From Rana temporaria (Eukaryota; Chordata; Amphibia; Anura; Ranidae), in the NCBI RefSeq assembly GCF_905171775.1, contig NC_053497.1:35670264-35734263 (forward strand): a stretch of DNA of 64,000 nt. The letters are read 5' to 3'. Below, piece by piece: positions 30,386-41,405 of the stretch. The notes under the pieces are model-generated. The model was given only the letters and a program-made list of their open reading frames with translations, was not told where the DNA came from and did no database searches. Every line of letters begins with the position of its first letter. The stretch's first letter is position 1. The position numbers were made by a program, and so were the translations under genes.

Positions 30386-30860
30386 TCGCGTACACACGAT
30401 CGGAATTTTCAACAAGAAAAGTTCAATGTGAGCTTTTGGTCGGAAATTCTGACCGTGTGTAAGCCCCATGGGACATTTTCTGTCGGAATTTCCGACAGCA
30501 AAATTTCAGAGCTGGTCCTCAAATTTTCAGACGGGAAAAGTTCTTGTCGGAAATTCCAATCATCTGTATGCAATTCCGACGCGCAAAAATCCTTCGCATG
30601 CTCGGAATCATTAAACTTCATTTTTCTCGGCTCGTTGTAGTGTTGTACGTTTGGAATCTCCGACAAAAAATGTGTGAGAGCTGGTTCTCAGTTTTTCCGA
30701 CAACAAAAGTTCTTCTTGAAATTCCAATCGTCGTAGTGTTGTACCTCACCGTGTTCTTGACGTTCGGAATTTCCAACAACATTTGTGTGATCGTGTGTAT
30801 GCGAGACAAGTTTGAGCCAAAATTTTGTTGGGGAAAGAAAATCCACGTTTTTTATCAATG
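30384..30860. mobile_element. Truncated MITE, TACACACGATCGG family
   Basis: Begins TGTCGCGTACACACGATCGG. It contains the inverse GGAATTTCCGAC-type blocks and a GATCGTGTGTATGCGAGACA segment at 30790. The right end decays into GGAAAGAAAATCCACG without a matching terminus. It is non-coding. Confidence 0.6.
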
Positions 30861-30928
30861 ATGGTGAATCAATAAGGTAGAGTATCACTATAACAGAATC
30901 TATTTCTCAAATCAGAACTGAAACAAGG

Positions 30929-31373
30929 TTAAAAAACATCCGACAGCACCGCCCCCGATTTACTTACCTCACTCCTCGAAAGTCCCGCGCGAGTCCCCGT
31001 CATCCTGTTTGGTTTCCAGCCTGGCCGTTGATTGGCTAGGTTGGACGGATTGATGGCAGCGCAGCCATTGGCTGGCGCTGCTGTCAATCACATCCAATGA
31101 CGCGGCGCGCCAGGGGGCGGGGCCGAGTGATACAGTTGGCGGCTATGGCCGCCGCTGTATCACATGAGCGCGCTCGCAAGAGCTTTCCACCATGCGAGGG
31201 AGCTCGCATGAAGGTAGAAAGCTCTTGCGAGGAGGAGTCGAGACAGCCGCCGAGGGACCCCAGAAGACCGGGTTCGGGGATACCCTGTGCAAAACGAACT
31301 GCACAGTGGAGGTAAGTATAACATGTTTGTTATTTTACCAAAAAAAAAAAAATTGATTTTAGTATTCCTTTAA
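30929..31373. mobile_element. TTAA element, GC-rich
   Basis: TTAAAAAACATCC at 30929 and GTATTCCTTTAA ending at 31373. It shares GGAGGTAAGTATAACATGTT and the CATTGGCT/CTGTCAATCA blocks with 49039-49464. Translated frames across it have no protein-like character. Confidence 0.55.
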
Positions 31374-31468
31374 TTTGTCATGTTATGATTCAGAGATTCT
31401 AATAGATCCCCCTCCATCCCGCCCAAATAGAGTGCATAAATAATCTCCCAAAATAACGAATTAACACA

Positions 31469-31826
31469 TTAACCACTTGCTGACTGCCCGCCGTCGGTTG
31501 GCACTCCTGTGCAAATTGTCGTAGCTGTACGGCAGGTGCTTTAAGGAGTATAGGGGGGCGAGCATACGTGGTGCCAGAGGGGCACACCCACGCCCACTGC
31601 GTCCCTAAGGAGCCGATGCGCGGCCTTCAGCTGCTCAGGTGACAGGTATTAGACCCGCGCCTCCGGATTGGCGGAGAGGCGATTCGGTGTTAGAAAAGCA
31701 AATATTAGTTTGCTCTTCTAACACACCTGGGTGGACTGCGAGTGCAATGCTCTGCACTCCAAGTCCACCTTTTTTGAAGCCTATTAGAGCCTGCTGCTGT
31801 AATTGGCTACAGAGGGGGAGGCACCC
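31469..31826 (+). mobile_element. TTAACCACTT element, 3'-truncated
   Basis: TTAACCACTTGCTGACTGCC opens at 31469 as in other TTAACCACTT copies. No right-hand terminus is visible before the MITE at 31830. It contains the palindromic AATATTAGTTTGC-type block near 31705. It is non-coding. Confidence 0.45.
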
Positions 31827-31829
31827 TTA

Positions 31830-32260
31830 GACCCCTTTCAAACTGAGGAGTTTTTCAGGCGGTACAGCGCTAAAAATAGCGCTGCTATACCGCCTGAAAA
31901 ACTCCTTCACTGCCTACTCAATGTGAAAGCTCAAGGGCTTTCACACTGAGGCGATGCGCTGGCGGGAGAGAAAAAAATCTCCTGTCAGCAGCATCTTTGG
32001 AGCGGTGAGAGGAGCGGCGTGTATACCGCTCCTTCACCGCCCCTTCCTATTTAAAACAATGGGAAACCGCGGCAATACCGCCCGCAATGCGCCTCTGCAG
32101 AGGCGCATTGCGGACGGTATTAACCCTTTATCGGCCGCTATCAGGGGTTAATACCGCAATGCTAGCGGCCGATTCCCGCGGCAAACCCGGCGGTATAGCG
32201 CCGATATTTTTAGCGGCGCTATACCGCCACCGCGGCTCCCGCTCCAATGTGAAAGGGGCC
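31830..32260. mobile_element. MITE with GACCCCTTTCA ends
   Basis: GACCCCTTTCAAACTGAGG to CCAATGTGAAAGGGGCC, flanked by TTA and TTG. Inside are paired inverse blocks (TTTTTCAGGCGGTA, TACCGCCTGAAAAA; AGCGGCGCTATACCGCC). It is non-coding and is a relative of 36808-37174. Confidence 0.7.
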
Positions 32261-32263
32261 TTG

Positions 32264-32320
32264 GAGGGGGTGGCGTGACAGAGGGAGCGTCACCCGTGCA
32301 CCCTTAATGAACGGGCTGCC
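32264..32320 (-). mobile_element. hAT-like 5'-end fragment
   Basis: In reverse the sequence reads CAGGGGCAGCCCGTTCATTA followed by AGGGTGCACGGG. This resembles the CAGTGGTGGTGCGTCCATAA start at 59054 and the inner end at 1004-1067. Only about 57 bases remain. Confidence 0.4.
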
Positions 32321-32324
32321 CCTG

Positions 32325-33790
32325 ATGGGTACACTGTAGTCATAAAGAGATGGATATGGTCAGTAACAATACTCTGGTAGGCCGTGACATTTAAACGATG
32401 CTCAGTTGGTACTAAGGGACCCAAATTGTGCCTGAACCATTGATACAAGGCAGGATGGATCCATTCTTTCATGCTGTTTACTCCAAATTCTGACCCTCCA
32501 TCTGAATATTGCAGCTGAAATCGAGATTTTGGTGATCCTGTGCGAATTGTAGCCCCAGTTTCCTGTTCTTAGCTGACAGGAGTGACACCCGGTGTGGTCT
32601 TCTGCGATGTGTTGTGCGTTTAGAGATGGTATTCTGCATACCTTGGTTGTAACAAGTGGCTATTTGAGTTACTCTTGCCCTTCTATCATCTCAAACCCAT
32701 TCTCCTCTGACCTCTAACAATGCATTTCCGTCCAAACAACTGCCGCTCACTGGATATTTTCTCTTTTTCTGACCATTTTCTGTAAACCCCAGAGAGGGTT
32801 GAACATGAAACTCCCAGTAGATCAGCAGTTTTTGAAATACTCAGACCAGCCTGTCCGTTACCAACAATGTTCAAAGCCACTTAAATCCCCTTTCTTCCGC
32901 ATTCTAATGCTCTGTTTGAACTTCAGCAAGTCTTCGCCACGTCTAGATGCCTAAATGCATTGGGGCAGATCCACGTAGCGCGACGCATTCTTCCGTCCGG
33001 CGTAGCATATCTCTGATACGCTACGCCGCCGTAACTTACAGTTTTTTTTTTTGTATACTGAAAGAATTCCCGCCGTAAGTTACGGCGGCGTAGTGTAACT
33101 TAGGTGGCGTAAGGGCGCGCAATTCAAATGTATGTGATGGGGGCGTGTTTTATGTTAATACGTCTTGACCCGACGTAAATGACGTTTTTTCTTAACTGCA
33201 CATGCGCCGTCCGTGGGGGTATCCCAGTGCGCATGCTCGAAATTAACCCGCAACAAGCCAATGCTTACGATGTTGACGTCATTCTACGCAAAGCCCTATT
33301 CGCGAACGACTTACGTAGTAGTTACGTAACATTTTCAAAATTCGACGCGAGAACGACGGCCATACTTAACATAGGATACGCCTCATATAGCAGGGGTAAC
33401 TATACGCCGAAAAAAACCTTACGGAAACTACGTAAAAAAATGCGCCGGCCTGACGTACGTTCGTGGATCGCCGTATCTAGCTAATTTGCATACTCGACGC
33501 GGAATTCGAACGGAACCGCCACCTAGCGGCCAGCGTAAATATGCATCTACAATCCAACGGCGTACTAAGACGTACACCTGTCGGATCGAGCCCAGATTCA
33601 GTCGTAACTTGTTTTACAAAACAAAGATACAACGGGGCATTTTAAAAATTATGCGGTGTATCCATAGATACGCCGGCGTAATTCGTTTGTGCCCATTGTT
33701 GCTGCCATGTGATTGGCTGATTTGCAATTTGTGTTTCCAAGCAAATTGAACAGGTGAACCTAATAAAGTGGCCGGTGAGTGTATATATGT
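32325..33790 (-). pseudogene. Tc1-like element, minus strand, interrupted by a Harbinger-like MITE
   Basis: 32325-32958 is the reverse complement of the same transposase type found at 10960-11357 (GGTGCACACTG-type region degenerate; TCTGACCCTCCATCTGAATA, CTCCCAGTAGATCAGCAG, ATGCCTAAATGCATT). After the MITE it continues at 33695 with GCTGCCATGTGATTGGCTGA and ends in AAAGTGGCCGGTGAGTGTATA, the element terminus. A middle portion of the transposase is deleted, so it is inactive. Confidence 0.8.
32962..33694. mobile_element. Harbinger-like MITE, ATT duplication
   Basis: GGGGCAGATCCACGTAG to a decayed right end TTTGTGCCC, flanked by ATT at 32959-32961 and 33695-33697. Removing it restores the Tc1-like ATGCATTGTTGCTGCC context. 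The interior shows the family words GCCAATGCTTACG and ACGCCTCATATAGCAGGGGT. It is non-coding. Confidence 0.75.
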
Positions 33791-34139
33791 ACATACCTCC
33801 CAACTTTCTGAGATGGAAATGAGGGACACCTATCGGCAAAAGTATGCAGGCATAGGACACACCCCTTGCCACGCCCCCTTAAAGGAGAATTGTACAAAAA
33901 CATACGATTGGTTAAACCCACAAGTGCTTTTTTATCACTACTATTCCTTTATATTGGCTCTTGGAATTAAAAAATGCAGCAATTTAGAAATCAGATGAAA
34001 GGTTTAGCGCTGGAAAACACTTTTAGATAGATAAAAAGTGCATTTTATATACAATTATATAGATCAGACCAAAATGAGGGACAAGTGAGGAGAATGAGGG
34101 ACAGAGGGACAAATCAGGGACAGTTGGGAGGTATGTATG
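33788..34139. mobile_element. TIR element with TACATACCTCCCAACT ends
   Basis: TGTACATACCTCCCAACT and AGTTGGGAGGTATGTATGTA are inverted. It contains GAGGGACACCTATCGGCA and AAATGCAGCAATTTAGAAAT. A second copy lies at 53368-53742 with weaker ends. It is non-coding and the superfamily is not determined. Confidence 0.65.
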
Positions 34140-34637
34140 TACCGTATTTATCGGCGTATATCGCGCACTTTTTTCCCCTTAAAATAAGGGGAAAATCGTG
34201 GGTGCGCGATATACGCCGATAGCCGCTTCCCGCGCTCAGTTTGAATTCTTGCGCCGACATATACCGAGTGCAGTACACTCGGGTACATTCGGCTAGGCTC
34301 GGCTTCGCTCGTGCTCACGCATAAACGTCACAGAGCGTGAGCGCTAGCGAAGCCGAGCCTTGCCGAATGTACCCGAGTGTACTGCACTCGGTATATGTCG
34401 GCGGAGGCGTTCGAACTGAGCGCGGGAAGCGGGGACTCGACTTGAGGCGCGCGCTGGAGAAGCCGGGAGGACACCACCGAGGCCGCAGACGGACGCCGGA
34501 CCGGACGATGGACGCTGGGAAGACACCAAAACTGTAAGTAATAAAATCATATAACATTTTTTTTACAGGAATTTCGGGGGCAACTTTAGGGGTGCGCGTT
34601 ATACGCGGGAGCGCGCTATACCGCGATAAATACGGTA
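34140..34637. mobile_element. TIR element with TACCGTATTTATCGG ends
   Basis: TACCGTATTTATCGGCGTATA and TATACCGCGATAAATACGGTA are inverted. Inside is a strong hairpin of ACCGAGTGCAGTACACTCGG type (34265-34395). A relative with TACCGTATTTTCCGG ends lies at 57782-58371. It is non-coding and the superfamily is uncertain. Confidence 0.65.
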
Positions 34638-35635
34638 TATACCAGTACTGCACAGGACTGTGCAAAGCCCAAGGTTGCACATGCTGGCCAGCAGTGTAGG
34701 ACCCTGCAAGACCCCCCTGTATTGCGGATTGCAGATCAGCTGACTTTAGGCTGTCAAGCTTTGGTTATCTGGCAAGGCCAAGCAGGCTGCAAGCAGCTGC
34801 ATTCCTCTTGTTTGTGCCACCCCTCCCCCAACATAAAGAGAGCACTGGAACAGTCACAGAGAGCAGGAAGAGATTGTCATGCTGTGCACAAGCAGAGATT
34901 GCATGTGTTGCAGTTGTGTGTTTGTGTGTGTGCCCCTATAGGGCATAGGGGTAAGTATTTCCACTGGCGCACCACCTGCGTTGTAAAATCCGCTTGGTAG
35001 TTGCTCAATGTTTTTTTTATCTGCTTTGAATGCAGTTATTCAGCAATACGGTAAAATCCCCGGTGTCTGTGTCTTCCTCATGGGGTAAAGGGGCACTGAT
35101 TGATCCCAACAAGTTGGGCAGGGGAAAGCCTGGGCAGCCAATCATAACATAAGTGAATACATATATAAGGGGATCGGCGGATCGCCGATCATTAATGTCC
35201 AGAATCATGAACGGCCGTCTCCTTTATTGCTTCGGTGAGGCTGCTTCCTTTTATCAGGCGCACTCCCTGAACAGGAGACGGGGGCTTGTGGAATATATGA
35301 ATATGCATAATGTGCGACCCAGTTCTAAATAGGTCGGGGCGCTGTGCAATGTCTACATAAAAACACAATGCAATGATTTGATCCTAAAAGCCCACATTTT
35401 ATTCACAATAGAAAACATATCAAATGTTTAAATTAAGAAAATTCACAATTAAAAAGAAAAAAAAAAAAGTTAATTTTAAAATTGATGGCAGCAGCATGTC
35501 TCAAAAAACCTTATACATATTTTTTTTTTTTTTAGCAGAGACCCTAGAGAATAAAATGGCGGACGTTGCAATTTTATTTCAGACTGTATTTGCACAACGG
35601 TCTTTTAAATGCAATTTGTTTGGAAAAAATACACT
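34638..35635. other. Unclassified gene-free kilobase
   Basis: No repeat family I can name and no frame longer than about 90 codons with protein-like composition. A short GTGTGTTTGTGTGTGTG run lies at 34916-34933. This may be the least repeat-dense stretch of the window. Confidence 0.4.
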
Positions 35636-36602
35636 TTAACCACTTAAGGACCGCCTCCTGCAGATATACGTTGGCAGAATGGCACGGGTGGGCACAAGCA
35701 CGTACCTATACGTCCTCTTTAAGTGCCCAGCCGTGGGTCGCGGGTGGGTCCCAAGCTCCGTGAAGGCGGCCGTGGGACCAGCGGACCCGATCGCCGCTGG
35801 AGTCCCGCGATCGGTCCCCGGAGCTGAAGAACGGGGAGAGCTGTGTGTAAACACGGCTTCCCCGTTCTTCACTGTGGCGGCGTATCAATCGTGTGTTCCC
35901 TAATATAGGGAAACACGATCAATGACGTCACACATCCAGCCCCGCCCCCTACAGTTAGAAACACATACAAGGTCACACTTAACCCCTTCAGCGCCCCCTG
36001 TGGTTAACTCCCAAACTGCAATTGTCATTTTCACAGTAAACAATGCATTTTTAATGCTTTTTTGCTGTGAAAATGACAATGGTCCCAAAAATGTGTCAAA
36101 ATTGTCCGAAGTGTCCACCATAATGTCGCAGTCACAAAAAAAAAACGCTGATCTCTGCCATTAGTAGTAAAAAATTTTTTTTTTATAAAAATGCAATAAA
36201 ACTATCCCCTATTTTGTAAACGCTATAAATTTTGCGCAAACCAATCGATAAACACTTATTGCGATATTTTTTTTTACCAAGAATACGTATCGGCCTAAAC
36301 TGAGGAAAAAAAAATAGTTTTATATATTTTTGGGGGATATTTATTATAGCAAAAAGTAAAAAATATTGCATTTTTTTCAAAATTGTCGCTCTACTTTTGT
36401 TTATAGCGCAAAAAATAAAAACCGCAGAGGTGATCAAATACCACCAAAAGAAAGCTCTATTTGTGAGAAAAAAAGGACGCCAATTTTGTTTGGGAACCAC
36501 GTCGCATGATCGCACAATTGTCAGTTAAAGCGACGCAGTGCCGAATCGCAAAAACTGGCCGAGTCCTTTACCTGCCTAAAGGTCCGGGTCTTAAGTGGTT
36601 AA
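35636..36602 (-). mobile_element. TTAACCACTT element, intact ends
   Basis: TTAACCACTTAAGGACC at 35636 and GGGTCTTAAGTGGTTAA ending at 36602, 967 bp. The AT-rich half (36150-36530) is the reverse of 50700-51150 (CTCTATTTGTGAGAAAA, GAGGTGATCAAATACCACC). The GC-rich half holds AACACGATCAATGACGTCAC. It is non-coding. Confidence 0.75.
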
Positions 36603-36807
36603 TGAATAAAAAAGGAAAAAAACAAACAGTAAAGTTAGACAATTTTTTTTCTATAGTGTGAAAAATGATGTTACGCCGAGTAAATAGATACCTAACATGT
36701 CATGCTTTAAAATCGCGCACACTCGTGGAATGGCTACAAACGACAGTACTTAAAAATCTCCATATGCGACGCTTTACATTTTTTTTTAGGTTACCTATCT
36801 AGAGTAA

Positions 36808-37174
36808 GGCCCCTTTCACACTGGGGCAGTATGTGCGGTGGCGGTATAGCTATACCGTCGGAATTGCCGTGGTATTTGGCCGCCAGCGGTGCGGTATTAA
36901 CCCCCGCTAGCGGCCGAAAAAGGGTTAATACCGCCGGTAGAGGCGCATTGCCGGCGGTATTACCGCGGCGTCCCATTGTTTCCCATGGATATACCCAGCT
37001 CCTCTCACCGCTCCAAAGATGCTGCTTTCAGGAGATTTTTTTTCTACGGCCAGCGTATCGCCTCAGCGTGAAAGCCCTCTGGCTTTCACATTGAGAATGC
37101 TGGGGCAGGAGTATTTCAGGCGTTATTTATGTGCTATTTTTAGCGCTGAAATACGCCTCAGTGTGAAAGGGGCC
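36808..37174. mobile_element. MITE with GGCCCCTTTCACACTG ends
   Basis: GGCCCCTTTCACACTGGGG and CTCAGTGTGAAAGGGGCC, flanked by TAA (36805-36807) and TTA (37175-37177). It holds the inverse GCTAGCGGCCGAAAA block. It is non-coding. The interval 36603-36804 before it is AT-rich with nothing recognised. Confidence 0.7.
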
Positions 37175-37216
37175 TTACAGAGGAGGTCTAGCACTAGAAT
37201 TATTGCTCTTGCTCTA

Positions 37217-37590
37217 ATGCCCCGTACACACGATCGGAAATTCCGACAGCAAAAGTCCGATGTGAGCTTTTGAACGGGAAATTCCGACTGTGTGTTTGCT
37301 CCATCGGACTTTTGCTGTCGGAATTTCCTATCGAAAAATCGGATCATCTGTAGCAATTCCGACGCGCAAAATTCCGACGCATGCTCGGAAACAATTCGAC
37401 GCATGCTCGGATGGATTGAAATTCATTTTCTCGGCTCGTCGTAGTGTTGTACGTCACCGCGTTCTTGATGGGTGAAAGTTCAGAGAACTTTTGTGTGACC
37501 GTTTGTATGCAAGCCAAGCTTGAGCCGAATTCCGTCTGAAAAAATATCCATGGTTTTTCCGACAGAAAATCCGATCGTGTGTATGCGGCA
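37217..37590. mobile_element. Palindromic MITE, TACACACGATCGG family
   Basis: TGCCCCGTACACACGATCGG to GATCGTGTGTATGCGGCA, flanked by TAA and TAC. It is the closest relative of 25877-26242; both carry ACAATTCGACGCATGCTCGG. It is non-coding. Confidence 0.75.
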
Positions 37591-37858
37591 TACCAATCAT
37601 GGCAATACCTCACGTGTGGTTTCAACACGGTTTACATATGTGTTCGCTTCTGCGCGCAGGGATGGGGTGCCTTACTTCTCTCTTTTTTTTTACTTTCTAT
37701 TTTTTATTTTTACACTGTCCCTTTTTATTTATTTTTGTATCACTTTTATTCCTATTACATCCCTTGTAATAGACATAAGCATGACATGTCATCTTTATTA
37801 TCAAAAAGATCCCACTAACCTTTTTAAAAGCAAAAGATTTTTTTTTTTAATTTTGCCT

Positions 37859-38400
37859 TTTACCACTTCAGGCCCGGAAGAATTTACCCCCTTAATGACC
37901 AGGCCATTTTTTTGCGATGCGGCACTGCGGCACTTTAACTGACAATTACGCAATCATGGAACGTTGTACCCAAACAAAATTGATGTATTTTTTTTCCCAC
38001 AAATAGAGCTTTCTTTTGATGGTATTTGATCTCCTTTGCGGTTTTTATTTTTTGCGCTATAATCAAAAAAAGTCTGACAATTTTGAAAAACAAAACAATA
38101 TTTTTTACTTTCTGCTATAATACATATCCAAAAAAACAAATGTGTTCATCAGTTTAGGCCAATATGTCTTCTGCTACATACTTTTGGTAAAAAAAAAATC
38201 GTAAGCGTATATCGATTGGTTTGCGCAAAAGTTATCGCATCTACAAACTATAGGAAAGATTTATGGACTTTTATAAAAAATTTTTTTTTTTTTACTGGTA
38301 ATAGCGGCGATCTGCAATTTTTAGTGGGATTGCGACATTGTGGCGGACAAATCTGACCCTAAGTGACACTTTTTGGGGACCAGCTCCTCTCCATTCATAA
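37859..38400 (+). mobile_element. TTAACCACTT-type element, 5' half
   Basis: Starts TTTACCACTTCAGGCCCGG and carries the AT-rich half of this family (CACAAATAGAGCTTTCTTTT, TGCGGTTTTTATTTTTTGCG, GCGGCGATCTGC). It passes into the minisatellite at 38415 with no right end identified. 37592-37858 before it is T-rich and unclassified. Confidence 0.6.
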
Positions 38401-38414
38401 ACTGAAACATCATA

Positions 38415-39340
38415 AACATGGAGGGGGACATGAAGCAGCATGAAGGGAGACGGCAGCACGGAGGGGGACACGGGGCAGCACAGAGGGGGACACGGGGCAG
38501 CACAGAGGGGGACATGAAGCAGCATGAAGGGAGACAGCAGCACGGAGGGGGACACGGCAGCACAGAGGGGGACACGGGGCAGCACAGAGGGGGACATGAA
38601 GCAGCATGAAGGGAGACATGAAGCAGCACGGAGGGGGACACGGCAGCACGGAGGGGGACACGGCAGCATGAAGGGAGACATGAAGCAGCACGGAGGGGGA
38701 CACGGCAGCACGGAGGGGGACACGGCAGCATGAAGGGAGACATGAAGCAGCACGGAGGGGGACACGGCAGCACGGAGGGGGACACAGCAGCACGGAGGGG
38801 CACACGGCAGCACAGAGGAGGCCATGAAGCTGCATGAAGAGAGACGGCAGCACGGAGGGAGACATGGCAGCACGGAGGGGGACACGGCAGCACGGAGGGG
38901 GACACGGCAGCACAGAGGGGCACACGGCAGCACAGAGGAGGCCATGAAGCTGCATGAAGAGAGACGGCAGCACGGAGGGAGACACGGCAGCACAGAGGGG
39001 CACACGGCAGCACAGAGGGGGCCATGAAGCAGCATGAAGGGAGACGGCAGCACGGAGGGCGACATGGCAGCACGGAGGGAGACACGGCAGCACAGTGGGA
39101 GACACGGCAGCACAGTGGGAGACACGGCAGCACAGAGGGGGACATAAAGCAGCATGGAAGGAGACACGGCAGCACAGTGGGAGACACGGCAGCACAGAGG
39201 GGGACATGGCAGCATGGAAGGAGACACGGCAGCACAGAGGGGGGACACGGCAGCACAGAGGGGGACACGGCAGCACAGAGGGGGACACGAAGCAGCATGG
39301 AAAAAGACACAGCAGCAGGGATGGAGACACGGCAGCACGC
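38415..39340. repeat. Minisatellite, about 20-bp unit, near 45 copies
   Basis: The unit CGGCAGCACGGAGGGGGACA has variants AAGCAGCATGAAGGGAGACA. A higher-order block recurs with GGCCATGAAGCTGCATGAAG at 38819 and 38939. All three minus-strand frames stay open for over 310 codons because a 20-bp repeat without stops reads the same cycle in every frame. These are not genes. Confidence 0.9.
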
Positions 39341-40430
39341 CCCTGTTGAGCGCCGGCCATCTGAATAACAGCGGTGGGTGTGTTTTGGAAATGCCTGATT
39401 AGGGCGAGATGCTCTAATAGGCTTCCTGATTAGAGCCTGTGGGCTCTAATCGGCTTCCAAATGGTTAACCAGAGGGTGCACAGGCTGTGCGTTCCCTGGT
39501 TAAACAATGCTGTGTTAGGGAATCGCTTCCCTAACACTGACCCGCCTCTCAGCCAGTCAGGTGCACCGGGCCTGGTTACCGGTCACCTGATTGGCTGAAG
39601 CAACATCGAGGGCCGGAGAAGACATCGAGGGAGTGGAGGGAGCGTGAAGAGGACGGCGCTGACCCGAGGAAGGTAATTGTGGGCACAAACTGGCGGCAAT
39701 TGGGGGTCCAACCTGGCGGTAATTGGGGGCCCAACCTGGCGGTAATTGGGGGCCCAACCTGGCGGTAATTGGGGGCCCAACCTGGTGGCAATTGGGGGCC
39801 CAACCTGGCGGCAATTAGGGGCCCAAACTGGCGGCAATTGGGGGCCCAAACTGGCGGCAATTGGGGGCCCAAACGGGCGGCAATTAGGGGCCCAAACGGG
39901 CGGCAATTAGGGGCCCAAACTGGCGGCAATTGGGGGCCCAACCTGGCGGCAATTGGGGGCCCAACCTGGCGGCAATTGGGGGCCCAACCTGGCGGCAATT
40001 GGGGGCCCAAACTGGCGGCAATTGGGGGCCCAAACTGGCGGCAATTGGGGGCCCAAACGGGCGGCAATTGGGGGCCCAAACGGGCGGCAATTGGGGGCCC
40101 AAACTGGCGGCAATTGGGGGCCCAAACGGGCGGCAATTGGGGGCACAAACTGGCGGCAATTGGGGGCACAAACTGGCTGCAATTGGGGCCACAAACTGGC
40201 TGCAATTGGGGCCACAAACTGGCTGCAATTGGGGCCACAAACTGGCTGCAATTGGGGCCACAAACTGGCTGCAATTGGGGGCACAAACCGGCTGCAATTG
40301 GGGGCACAAACCAGCTGCAATTGGGGGCACAAACCGGCTGCGTTTAATGGGCACAGTGGCGGCAATTGATGTTTTTTTTCGGTTTGTTTGCGCCCCCCCC
40401 CCCAAAAAAATTGAGCACCAGCCGCCACTG
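39341..40430 (-). mobile_element. Long hAT-like element with 23-bp minisatellite
   Basis: The right end CACCAGCCGCCACTG (ends 40430), preceded by CGCCCCCC...AAAAAAATTG, is the inverse of the left end of 201-1067. The spacer GGTTACCGGTCACCTGATTG and the ATCTGAATAAC piece also match. The other end is not found; sequence runs into the 20-bp minisatellite near 39340. It is non-coding. Confidence 0.6.
39670..40350. repeat. Minisatellite, 23-bp unit, about 29 copies
   Basis: The unit CAATTGGGGGCCCAAACTGG plus CGG shifts gradually to CAATTGGGGCCACAAACTGG plus CTG toward 40300. The gradient of variants along the array is clear by eye. Frames open on both strands (up to 243 codons) are repeat artefacts. 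Confidence 0.9.
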
Positions 40431-41005
40431 GTTCAGGTGCGTTGCGCTGGTACACTGTTTTGCAGCCATAAATTTCGATTTCTTTTTGTTTTATTTTACT
40501 GCACTTGTTCACTAATTCGTTCCTAATTTGTGCAAGCAATACTCAAATCCCTGTCAACACTTGAGAAAATCACATTGAGCAGTGCCAACATTATGCAGAA
40601 GACTCTGGTCCTGCGGCAGGATTGCTAAGGGGCTGCCCCATAGACTTGCTTACTGTGTAGCTGAAGCAGCGAGATGTTGCTCCAATCAATAGCGATTGAG
40701 ATTCAGCAGCGTCCAGGTTTATCTCTTTTAAATAATATGGCAATAATAATTACCATATTGTGATATGGTCTAATCATATGGTTTTATTAAAAAGCTGCCA
40801 ATCCTGTTTACTGGGTAGACTCTCCCCTTTGGCCCTTAGAAGAAAAAACAGTTGTTAAATATGTTTCTCAAGTTCCGTTGTGAAAGAGAAAGTGACCTTT
40901 ATACAAGAGCCCGGCTCGTACACAGGAGCCGAGCTGGGACAACTCTTTTGGTTTCGTTTCTGAATAGAGTGAAAGAGATTCTATTACTGTGAAGTGTTAG
41001 TGTTA
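40431..41005. other. Unclassified stretch
   Basis: No repeat or gene recognised. A short imperfect inverse pair, GAGCCCGGCTCGTACACAGG and CCGAGCTGGG, occurs at 40907-40938. Confidence 0.4.
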
Positions 41006-41402
41006 AGCCCTGTACACACGATTGGTTTGTTCGATGAAAACAGACCGTTTTTATTGGACAAACCGATCGTGTGTGTGCCCCATCGATTTGTTTTCCATCG
41101 GTGAAAAAAAATAGAACATGTTTTTTTAAATTTTCCTATGAATAAAGAAACGTTCATCTGTGTGGAAGTCCATCGGTCAAAAATCCACGCATGCTCAGAA
41201 TCAAGTCGACGCATGCTCGGAAGCATTGAACTTAATTTTTCTCAGCACGTCGTAGTGTTTTACGTCACCGCGTTGGACACGATCGGATTTTTGACCGATG
41301 GTGTGTAGGCAGGACTGATGAAAGTCAGCTTCATCGGATATCTGACGAAAAAGTCCATCGGATTAGAGATTCCATCAGATATCCGATCGTGTGTACAGGG
41401 CT
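41006..41402. mobile_element. Palindromic MITE, TACACACGATTGG family
   Basis: AGCCCTGTACACACGATTGG to GATCGTGTGTACAGGGCT, flanked by TTA (41003-41005) and TAA (41403-41405). Internally it has CATGCTCAGAATCAAGTCG, shared with the other members. It is non-coding. Confidence 0.7.
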
Positions 41403-41405
41403 TAA

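Noticed and set aside
38292..39360. Three overlapping minus-strand open frames of 316-348 codons, cysteine/proline-rich
   Set aside because: They coincide with the 20-bp minisatellite; all three frames read the same peptide cycle, which is expected from a stop-free 20-bp repeat.
38418..39402. Several plus-strand histidine/glycine-rich frames
   Set aside because: These are the reverse reading of the 20-bp minisatellite.
39670..40350. Regular array that could be taken for CRISPR
   Set aside because: The units are contiguous with no unique spacers, and the context is a eukaryotic transposon.
39576..40539. Open frames of up to 243 codons on both strands
   Set aside because: They follow the 23-bp minisatellite and have no domain or start context.
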